From: Liolophura sinensis
Lineage: Eukaryota; Mollusca; Polyplacophora; Chitonida; Chitonidae
DNA: 63,966 nucleotides
Assembly: GCF_032854445.1 (NCBI RefSeq)
Contig: NW_027018180.1
Location: 1 to 63,966 of the forward strand
Reading direction: 5' to 3'
Position numbers and translations under genes: made by a program. Within the stretch, counting starts at the first letter, position 1; each line of letters opens with the position of its first letter. This document shows, one piece after another, positions 26,071 through 36,202 of the stretch. The notes under the pieces were generated by a model. That model saw nothing but the letters and a program-made list of their open reading frames with translations. It did no database searches and was not told the origin of the DNA.

Positions 26071-26340
26071 TTTTTTTTTTTTTTTTTTTGATTGGTGTTT
26101 TACGCCGTACTCAAGAATATTTCACTTATACGACGGCGGCCAGCATTATGGTGGGTGGAAACCGGGCGGAGCCCGGGGGAAACCCACGACCATCCGCAGG
26201 TTGCTGGCAGACCTTCCCACGTACGGCCGGAGAGGAAGCCAGCATAAGCTGGTCTTGAACTCACAGCGACCGCATTGGTGAGAGACTTCTGGGTCACTAC
26301 GCTGCGCTAGCGCGCTAACTGACTGAGCCACGGAGGCCCC
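26071..26340 (-). mobile_element. tRNA-derived SINE, copy 7 (subtype B')
   Basis: Mostly subtype B (ATCCGCAGG, GCGACCGC, TGCGCTAG, AACTGACT) but with CCCACGACC as in subtype A, and 19 T. This B' form is shared with copies 8 and 10. It starts only 1297 bp after copy 6, which equals one SINE plus one full and one 82-bp-deleted monomer. Flanking duplication at 26059-26070 and 26341-26352. Confidence 0.9.
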
Positions 26341-28201
26341 CAATGTCTTTATCTACGTGTAGAAAAACCACACCATTTGTACATAAAAAACACAAGGTAC
26401 TTGATACAGTCTGCTGTAAAAAGTACAACTGAACACTGACCCACTTCAGTAAGGTGCCAAAAGATGCGGAATTGAGCCAGGCATCGGCAGCTGTTGAAAA
26501 ATTGCAAATTTTCCTGGTTTCCATGGAGTAAGAGCCGTTGCTGGGCACGTGATTATGACATAATTGATCATTCAATTGTCACTACAGCCAAAAGTATTGG
26601 TCAGAGAGCAACGCGGTTTACACCATTCGATTTGTCGTCACAAAATACGTCGGATTAGCCTCTTACCAGCAGCACTGGAACAGTTTTTCCACTTTTGCAT
26701 TTTTACCAGGTCTTTTTGTTAATTGAAATCGTCTACACTGTACTCTGTACAATCGCGACTGGTCATTACTATATTCAACTTTTGACTATAAGTTATGTGC
26801 CCTTCGGTAGCCCAGAAGACGTCAAATCTTTGGGCTAAGCCCATTTAACTCACCCAGCAATTGTCTTACTTCTAAGTCGAAGACAATCTCAATGTCTTTA
26901 TCTACGTGTAGAAAAACCACACGATTTGTACATAAAAAACACAAGGTACTTGATACAGTCTGCTGTAAAAAGTACAACTGACCACAGACCCACATGAATA
27001 AGGTGCCAAAAGATTTGGAATTGAGCCAGGTTTTGGCAGCTGTTGAAAAATTGCAAATATCCCTGGTTTCCATGGAGTAAGAGCCGTTGCTGGGCACGTG
27101 ATTATGACATCAATGATCATTAAATTGTCGCTACAGCCAAAAGTATTGGTCGGAGAGCAACGCGGTTTGCACCATTCGATTTCTCGTCACAAAATACGTC
27201 GGATTAGCCTCTTACCAGCAGCACTGGAACAGTTTTTCCACTTTTGCATTTTTGCCTGGTCTTTTTGTAATTGAAATCGGCTACACTGTACTCTGTACAA
27301 TCGCGACTGGTCATTACCTATATTCAACTTTTGACTATAAGTTATGTGCCATTCGGTAGCCCAGAAGACGTCAAATCTTTCGGCTAAGCCCATTTAACTC
27401 ACCCAGCAATTGTCTTACTTCTAAGTGCAAGACAATCTCAATGTCTTTATCTACGTGTAGAAAAACCACACCATTTGTACATGAAAAACACAAGGTACTT
27501 GATACAGTCTGCTGTAAAAAGTACAACTGAACACTAACCCACTTCAGTAAGGTGCCAAAAGATTCGGAATTGAGCCAGGCATCGGCAGCTGTTGAAAAAT
27601 TGCAAATTTCCCTGGTTTCCATGGAGTAAGAGCCGTTGCTGGGCACGTGATTATGACATAAATGATCATTCAATTGTCACTACAGCCAAAAGTATTGGTC
27701 GGAGGGCAACGCGGTTTGCACCATTCGATTTCTCGTCACAAAATACGTCGGATTAGCCTCTTACCAGCAGCACTGGAACAGTTTTTCCACTTTTGCATTT
27801 TTGCCTGGTCTGTTTGTAATTGAAATCGGCTACACTGTACTCTGTACAATCGCGATTGGTCATTACTATATTCAACTTTTGACTATAAGTTATGTGCTTT
27901 TCGGTAGCCCAGAAGACGTCAAATCTTTGGGCTAAGCCCATTTAACTCACCCAGCATTGTCTTACTTCTAAGTCCAAGACAATCTCAATGTCTTTATCTA
28001 CGTGTAGAAAAACCACACCATTTGTACGTGAAAAAACACAAGGTACTTGATACAGTCTGCTGTAAAAAGAACAACTGAACACTGACCCACTTCAGTAAGG
28101 TGCCAAAGATGCGGAATTGAGCCAGGCATCGGCAGCTGCTTGAAAAATTGCAAATTTTCCTGGTTTCCATGGAGTAAGAGCCGTTGGTGGGCACGTGATT
28201 A

Positions 28202-28203
28202 TG
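28202..28203. repeat. 82-bp deletion junction in monomer (5 of 6)
   Basis: Same deletion, but the join reads GATTATGCACAAAATACG with one extra G. This junction lies in an indel-rich stretch, so the G may be an error. Confidence 0.8.
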
Positions 28204-28465
28204 CACAAAATACGTCGGATTAGCCTCTTACCAGCAACACTGGAACAGTTTTTCCACTTTTGCATTTTTACCTGGTCTTTTTGTTAATTGAAATCGGCTA
28301 CACTGTACTCTGTACAATCGCGACTGGTCATTACTATATTCAACTTTTGACTATAAGTTATGTGCCCTTCGGTAGCCCAGAAGACTTGAAATCTTTGGGC
28401 TAAGCCCATTTAACTCACCCAGCAATTGCCTTACTTCTAAGTGCAAGACATTCTCATGTCTTTAT

Positions 28466-28735
28466 TTTTTTTTTTTTTTTTTTTGATTGGTGTTTTACGG
28501 CCGTACTCAAGAATATTTCACTTATACGACGGCGGCCAGCATTATGGTGGGTGGAAACCGGGCGGAGCCGGGGGAAACCCACGACCATCCGCAGGTTGCT
28601 GGCAGACCTTCCCACGTACGGCCGGAGAGGAAGCCAGCATAAGCTGGTCTTGAACTCACAGCGACCGCATTGGTGAGAGACTTCTGGGTCACTACGCTGC
28701 GCTAGCGCGCTAACTGACTGAGCCACGGAGGCCCC
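28466..28735 (-). mobile_element. tRNA-derived SINE, copy 8 (subtype B')
   Basis: B' copy with 19 T, 2395 bp after copy 7 and part of a tandem duplication with it. It carries one-base changes in length: TTTACGGCCGTACTC, GGAGCCGGGGG, and an upstream target copy lacking one A (CATGTCTTTAT at 28455-28465). The downstream copy at 28736-28747 is intact. These indels fall in a noisy stretch. Confidence 0.88.
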
Positions 28736-31492
28736 CAATGTCTTTATCTACGTGTAGAAAAACCACACCATTTGTACATAAAAAACACAAGGTACTTGAT
28801 ACAGTCTGCTGTAAAAAGTACAACTGAACACTGACCCACTTCAGTAAGGTGCCAAAAGATGCGGAATTGAGCCAGGCATCGGCAGCTGTTGAAAAATTGC
28901 AAATTTTCCTGGTTTCCATGGAGTAAGAGCCGTTGCTGGGCACGTGATTATGACATAATTGATCATTCAATTGTCACTACAGCCAAAAGTATTGGTCAGA
29001 GAGCAACGCGGTTTACACCATTCGATTTGTCGTCACAAAATACGTCGGATTAGCCTCTTACCAGCAGCACTGGAACAGTTTTTCCACTTTTGCATTTTTA
29101 CCAGGTCTTTTTGTTAATTGAAATCGTCTACACTGTACTCTGTACAATCGCGACTGGTCATTACTATATTCAACTTTTGACTATAAGTTATGTGCCCTTC
29201 GGTAGCCCAGAAGACGTCAAATCTTTGGGCTAAGCCCATTTAACTCACCCAGCAATTGTCTTACTTCTAAGTCGAAGACAATCTCAATGTCTTTATCTAC
29301 GTGTAGAAAAACCACACGATTTGTACATAAAAAACACAAGGTACTTGATACAGTCTGCTGTAAAAAGTACAACTGACCACAGACCCACATGAATAAGGTG
29401 CCAAAAGATTTGGAATTGAGCCAGGTTTTGGCAGCTGTTGAAAAATTGCAAATATCCCTGGTTTCCATGGAGTAAGAGCCGTTGCTGGGCACGTGATTAT
29501 GACATCAATGATCGTTAAATTGTCGCTACAGCCAAAAGTATTGGTCGGAGAGCAACGCGGTTTGCACCATTCGATTTCTCGTCACAAAATACGTCGGATT
29601 AGCCTCTTACCAGCAGCACTGGAACAGTTTTTCCACTTTTGCATTTTTGCCTGGTCTTTTTGTTAATTGAAATCGGCTACACTGTACTCTGTACAATCGC
29701 GACTGGTCATTACTATATTCAACTTTTGACTATAAGTTATGTGCCATTCGGTAGCCCAGAAGACGTCAAATCTTTCGGCTAAGCCCATTTAACTCACCCA
29801 GCAATTGTCTTACTTCTAAGTGCAAGACAATCTCAATGTCTTTATCTACGTGTAGAAAAACCACACCATTTGTACATGAAAAACACAAGGTACTTGATAC
29901 AGTCTGCTGTAAAAAGTACAACTGAACACTAACCCACTTCAGTAAGGTGCCAAAAGATTCGGAATTGAGCCAGGCATCGGCAGCTGTTGAAAAATTGCAA
30001 ATTTCCCTGGTTTCCATGGAGTAAGAGCCGTTGCTGGGCACGTGATTATGACATAAATGATCATTCAATTGTCACTACAGCCAAAAGTATTGGTCGGAGG
30101 GCAACGCGGTTTGCACCATTCGATTTCTCGTCACAAAATACGTCGGATTAGCCTCTTACCAGCAGCACTGGAACAGTTTTTCCACTTTTGCATTTTTGCC
30201 TGGTCTGTTTGTTAATTGAAATCGGCTACACTGTACTCTGTACAATCGCGATTGGTCATTACTATATTCAACTTTTGACTATAAGTTATGTGCTTTTCGG
30301 TAGCCCAGAAGACGTCAAATCTTTGGGCTAAGCCCATTTAACTCACCCAGCAATTGTCTTACTTCTAAGTCCAAGACAATCTCAATGTCTTTATCTACGT
30401 GTAGAAAAACCACACCATTTGTACGTGAAAAACACAAGGTACTTGATACAGTCTGCTGTAAAAAGTACAACTGAACACTGACCCACTTCAGTAAGGTGCC
30501 AAAAGATGCGGAATTGAGCCAGGAATCGGCAGCTGTTGAAAAATTGCAAATTTTCCTGGTTTCCATGGAGTAAGAGCCGTTGCTGGGCACGTGATTATGA
30601 CATAAATAATCATTCAATTGTCACTACAGCCAAAAGTATTGGTCGGAGAGCAACGCGGTTTGCACCATTCGATTTCTCGTCACAAAATACGTCGGATTAG
30701 CCTCTTACCAGCAGCACTGGAACAGTTTTTCCACTTTTGCATTTTTGCCTGGTCTTTTTGTTAATTGAAATCGGCTACACTGTACTCTGTACAATCGCGA
30801 CTGGTCATTACTATATTCAACTTTTGACTATAAGTTATGTGCCCTTCGGTAGCCCAGAAGACCTGAAATCTTTGGGCTAAGCCCATTTAATTCACCCAGC
30901 AATTGTCTTACATCTAAGTACAGGACAATCTCAATGTCTTTATCTACGTGTAGAAAAACCACACCATTTATACATGAAAAACACAAGGTACTTGATACAG
31001 TCTGCTGTAAAAACTACAACTAAACACTGACCCACATTTATAAGGTGCCAAAAGATGCGGAATTGGGCCAGGCATCGGCAGCTGTTAAAAAATTGCAAAT
31101 ATCCCTGGTTTCCATGGAGTAAGAGCCGCTGCTGGGCACGTGATTATGACATCAATGATCATTGAATTGTCGCTACAGCCAAAAGTATTGGTCGGAGAGC
31201 AACGCGGTTTGCACCATTCGATTTCTCGTCACAAAATACGTCGGATTAGCCTCTTACCAGCAGCACTGGAACAGTTTTTCCACTTTTGCATTTTTGCCTG
31301 GTCTTTTTGTTAATTGAAATCGGCTACACTGTACTCTGTACAATCGCGACTGGTCATTACTATATTCAACTTTTGACTATAAGTTATGTGCCCTTCGGTA
31401 GCCCAGAAGACTTGAAATCTTTGGGCTAAGCCCATTTAACTCACCCAGCAATTGCCTTACTTCTAAGTGCAAGACAATCTCAATGTCTTTAT

Positions 31493-31764
31493 TTTTTTTT
31501 TTTTTTTTTTTTTGATTGGTGTTTTACGCCGTACTCAAGAATATTTCACTTATACGACGGCGGCCAGCATTATGGTGGGTGGAAACCGGGCGGAGCCCGG
31601 GGGAAACCCACGACCATCTGCAGGTTGCTGGCAGACCTTCCCACGTACGGCCGGAGAGGAAGCCAGCATAAGCTGGTCTTGAACTCACAGCGACTGCATT
31701 GGTGAGAGACTTCTGGGTCACTACGCTGAGCTAGCGCGCTAACCGACTAAGCCACGGAGGCCCC
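31493..31764 (-). mobile_element. tRNA-derived SINE, copy 9 (subtype A)
   Basis: Subtype A markers throughout, 21 T, and a private GACTAAGCCA within the A box region. Flanking duplication at 31481-31492 and 31765-31776. The satellite on both sides matches that around copies 1 and 3. Confidence 0.92.
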
Positions 31765-32528
31765 CAATGTCTTTATCTACGTGTAGAAAAACCACACCAT
31801 TTGTACATAAAAAACACAAGGTACTTGATACAGTCTGCTGTAAAAAGTACAACTGAACACTGACCCACTTCAGTAAGGTGCCAAAAGATGCGGAATTGAG
31901 CCAGGCATCGGCAGCTGTTAAAAAATTGCAAATACCCCTGGTTTCCATGGAGTAAGAGCCGTTGCTGGGCACGTGATTATGACATCAATGATCATTGAAT
32001 TGTCGCTACAGCCAAAAGTATTGGTCGGAGAGCAACGCGGATTGCACCATTCGATTTCTCGTCACAAAATACGTCGGATTAGCCTCTTACCAGCAGCACT
32101 GGAACAGTTTTTCCACTTTTACATTTTTGCCTGGTCTTTTTGTTAATTGAAATCGGCTACACTGTACTCTGTACAATCGCGACTGGTCATTACTATATTC
32201 AACTTTTGACTATAAGTTATGTGCCCTTCGGTAGCCCAGAAGACCTGAAATCTTTGGGCTAAGCCCATTTAACTCACCCAGCAATTGCCTTACTTCTAAG
32301 TGCAAGACAATCTCAATGTCTTTATCTACGTGTAGAAAAACCACACCATTTGTACGTGAAAAACACAAGGTACTTTATACAGTCTGCTGTAAAAAGAACA
32401 ACTGAACACTGACCCACTTCAGTAAGGTGCCAAAAGATGCGGAATTGAGCCAGGCATCGGCAGCTGTTGAAAAATTGCAAATTTTCCTGGTTTCCATGGA
32501 GTAAGAGCCGTTGGTGGGCACGTGATTA

Positions 32529-32530
32529 TC
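32529..32530. repeat. 82-bp deletion junction in monomer (6 of 6)
   Basis: Same join and GTTGGTGGGC marker, upstream of SINE copy 10. Confidence 0.88.
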
Positions 32531-32792
32531 ACAAAATACGTCGGATTAGCCTCTTACCAGCAACACTGGAACAGTTTTTCCACTTTTGCATTTTTACCTG
32601 GTCTTTTTGTTAATTGAAATCGGCTACACTGTACTCTGTACAATCGCGACTGGTCATTACTATATTCAACTTTTGACTATAAGTTATGTGCCCTTCGGTA
32701 GCCCAGAAGACTTGAAATCTTTGGGCTAAGCCCATTTAACTCACCCAGCAATTGCCTTACTTCTAAGTGCAAGACATTCTCAATGTCTTTAT

Positions 32793-33061
32793 TTTTTTTT
32801 TTTTTTTTTTGATTGGTGTTTTACGCCGTACTCAAGAATATTTCACTTATACGACGGCGGCCAGCATTATGGTGGGTGGAAACCGGGCGGAGCCCGGGGG
32901 AAACCCACGACCATCCGCAGGTTGCTGGCAGACCTTCCCACGTACGGCCGGAGAGGAAGCCAGCATAAGCTGGTCTTGAACTCACAGCGACCGCATTGGT
33001 GAGAGACTTCTGGGTCACTACGCTGCGCTAGCGCGCTAACTGACTGAGCCACGGAGGCCCC
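32793..33061 (-). mobile_element. tRNA-derived SINE, copy 10 (subtype B')
   Basis: Last SINE in the window: B' markers, 18 T, 1300 bp after copy 9. Flanking duplication at 32781-32792 and 33062-33073. Downstream satellite changes within a few hundred bases to monomers with the CCACAGACCC variant, and no SINE occurs in the remaining 31 kb. Confidence 0.92.
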
Positions 33062-36000
33062 CAATGTCTTTATCTACGTGTAGAAAAACCACACCATTTG
33101 TACATAAAAAACACAAGGTACTTGATACAGTCTGCTGTAAAAAGTACAACTGAACACTGACCCACTTCAGTAAGGTGCCAAAAGATGCGGAATTGAGCCA
33201 GGCATCGGCAGCTGTTGAAAAATTGCAAATTTCCCTGGTTTCCATGGAGTAAGAGCCGTTGCTAGGCACGTGATTATGACATAAATGATCATTCAATTGT
33301 CACTACAGCCAAAAGTATTGGTCGGAGAGCAACGCGGTTTGCACCATTCGATTTCTCGTCACAAAATACGTCGGATTAGCCTCTTACCAGCAGCACTGGA
33401 ACAGTTTTTCCACTTTTGCATTTTTGCCTGGTATTTTTGTTAATTGAAATCGGCTACACTGTACTCTGTACAATCGCGACTGGTCATTACTATATTCAAC
33501 TTTTGACTATAAGTTATGTGCCCTTCGGTAGCCCAAAAGACGTCAAATCTTTGGGCTAAGCCCTTTTAACTCACCCAGCAATTGTCTTACTTCTAAGTCC
33601 AAGACAATCTCAATGTCTTTATCTACATGTAGAAAAACCACACCATTTGTACATAAAAAACACAGGGAACTTGATACAGTCTGCTGTAAAAAGTACAACT
33701 GACCACAGACCCTCGTGAAAAAGGTGCCAAAAGATGCGGAATTGAGCCAGGTATCGGCAGCTGTTGAAAAATTGCAAATTTCCCTGGTTTCCATGGAGTA
33801 AGAGCCGTTGCTGTGCACGTGATTATGACATAAATGATCATTCAATTGTCACAACAGCCAAAAGTATTGGTCGGAGAGCAACGCGGATTGCACCATTCGA
33901 TTTGTCGTCACAAAATACGTCGGATTAGCCTCTTACCAGCAGCACTGGAACAATTTTTCCAATTTTGCATTTTTGCCTGGTCTTTTTGTTAATTGAAACC
34001 GGCTACACTGTAATATGTACAATCGCGACTGGTCATTACTATATTCAACTTTTGACTATAATTTATGTGCCCTTCGGTAGCCCAGAAGACCTGAAATCTT
34101 TGGGCTAAGCCCGTTTAACTCACCCAGCAATTGCCTTACTTCTAAGTCGAAGACAATCTCAATGTCTTTATCTACATGTAGAAAAACCACACCATTTGTA
34201 CATAAAAAACACAAGGAACTTGATACAGTCTGCTGTAAAAAGTACAACTGACCACAGACCCACATAAACAAGGTGCCAAAAGTTGCGGAATTGAGCCAGG
34301 TTTTGGCAGCTGTTGAAAAATTGCAAATTTCCCTGGTTTCCATGGAGTAAGAGCCGTTGCTGTGCACGTGATTATGACATAAATGATCATTCAATTGTCA
34401 CAACCGCCAAAAGTATTGGTCGGATAGCAACGCGGATTGCATCATTCGATTTGTCGTCACTAAATACGTCGGATTAGCCTCTTACCAGCAGCACTGGAAC
34501 AATTTTTCCACTTTTGCAATTTTGCCTGGTCTTTTTGTTAATTGAAATCGGCTACACTGTACTCTGTACCATCGCGACTGGTCATTACTATATTCAACTT
34601 TTGACTATAAGTTTTGTGCCCTTCGGTAGCCCAGAAGACGTCAAATCTTTGGGCTAAGCCCATTTAACTCACCCAGCAATTGCCTTACTTCTAAGTCGAA
34701 GACAATCTCAATGTCTTTATCTATGTGTAGAAAAACCACACCATTTGTACATGAAAAACACAAGGTACTTGATACAGTCTGCTGTAAAAAGTACAACTGA
34801 ACACTGACCCACTTCAGTAAGGTGCCAAAAGATGCGGAATTGAGCCAGGCATCGGCAGCTGTTGAAAAATTGCAAATTTCCCTGGTTTCCATGGAGTAAG
34901 AGCCGTTGCTACGCACGTGATTATGACATAAATGATCACTCAATTGTCGCTACAGCCAAAAGTATTGGTCGGAGAGCAACGCGGATTGCACCATTTGATT
35001 TCTCGTCACAAAATACGTCGGATTAGCCTCTTACCAGCAGCACTGGAACAGTTTTTCCACTTTTGCATTTTTGCCTGGTCTTTTTGTTAATTGAAATCGG
35101 CTACACTTTACTCTTTACAATCTCGACTGGTCATTACTATATTCAACTTTTGACTATAAGTTATGTGCCCTTCGGTAGCCCAGAAGACGTCAAATCTTTG
35201 GGCTAAGCCCATTTAACTCACCCAGCAATTGTCTTACTTCTAAGTGCAAGACAATCTCAATGTCTTTATCTACATGTAGAAAAACCACACCATTTGTACA
35301 TAAAAAACACAAACAACTTGATACAGTCTGCTGTAAAAAGTACAACTGACCACAGACCCACATAAACAAGGTGCCAAAAGTTGCGGAATTGAGCCAGGTA
35401 TCGGCAGCTGTTGAAAAATTGCAAATTTCCCTGGTTTCCATGGAGTAAGAGCCGTTGCTGTGCACGTGATTATGACATCAATGATCATTCAATTGTAGCT
35501 ACAGCCAAAAGTATTGGTCGGAGAGCAACGCGGATTGCACCATTCGATTTCTCGTCACAAAATATGTCGGATTAGCCTCTTACTAGTAGTACTGGAACAG
35601 TTTTTCCACTTTTACATTTTTGCCTGGTCTTTTTGTTAATTGAAACCGGCTACACTGTACTCTGTACAATCGCGACTGGTCATTACTATATTCAACTTTT
35701 GACTATAAGTTATGTGCCCTTCGGTAGCTCAGAAGACCTGAAATATTTGGGCCAAGCCCATTTAACTCACCCAGCAATTCTCTTACATCTAAGTACAGGA
35801 CAATCTCAATGTCTTTATCTACGTGTAGAAAAACCACACCATTTGTACATGAAAAACACAAGGTACTTGATACAGTCTGCTGCAAAAACTACAACTAAAC
35901 ACTGACCCACACTTATAAGGTGCCAAAAGATGCGGAATTGGGCCATGCATCGGCAGCTGTTAAAAAATTGTAAATATCCCTGTTTTCCATGGAGTAAGAG

Positions 36001-36190
36001 CCGTTGCTGGGCACGTGATTATGACATGAATGATCATTGAATTGTCGCTACAGCCAAAAGTATTGGTCGGAGAGCAACGCAGTTTGCACCATTCGATTTC
36101 TCGTCACAAAATACGTCGGATTAGCCTCTTAACAGCAGCACTGGAACAGTTTTTCCACTTTTGCATTTTTGCCTGGTCTTTTTGTTAATT

Positions 36191-36202
36191 GAAATCTTTG
36201 GG
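36191..36202. repeat. 98-bp deletion junction in monomer (1 of 3)
   Basis: The sequence reads TTAATTGAAATCTTTGGGC. In full monomers two GAAATC hexamers, one after TTAATT and one after GACCT, are 98 bp apart. Here one hexamer and everything between are lost, leaving a 451-bp unit. The direct repeat at the ends fits a slippage or microhomology-mediated deletion. Confidence 0.88.

Larger units (their letters stand above)
26071..30400 (+). repeat. 2395-bp tandem duplication with SINE
   Basis: From SINE copy 7 to about 28.0 kb the sequence is repeated from SINE copy 8 to about 30.4 kb at an offset of 2395 bp. Shared private variants include GACATAATTGATCATTC (26558 and 28953), GGTCAGAGAGC (26600 and 28995), AAATCGTCTACACTG (26727 and 29122), and the CCACAGACCC and GCCAGGTTTTGGC variants (about 27000 and 29400). 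The second copy is the cleaner one. Confidence 0.82.
15400..33300 (+). repeat. SINE-bearing higher-order repeat zone
   Basis: The basic unit is about 3230 bp: five monomers (2745 bp) minus one 82-bp deletion plus two SINEs with their extra target duplications. Predicted length is 3229; observed spacings are 3231 and 3229 between type-A SINEs (17014, 20245, 23474) and 3230 and 3228 between type-B SINEs (18316, 21546, 24774). The left edge lies near 15.4-15.5 kb, where the equivalent monomer already has the unit's private variants (AAAAGGATTGGTCGGAGGGC, TGGTCTGTTTG) but no SINE. After 25.0 kb the regular order breaks down through a chimeric SINE and a 2.4-kb duplication, then resumes at 30.3-33.1 kb. 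Confidence 0.85.

Noticed and set aside
17014-33061. Ten independent SINE insertions into a hotspot
   Set aside because: Identical position, orientation, target duplication and higher-order spacing make co-amplification of one insertion far more likely.
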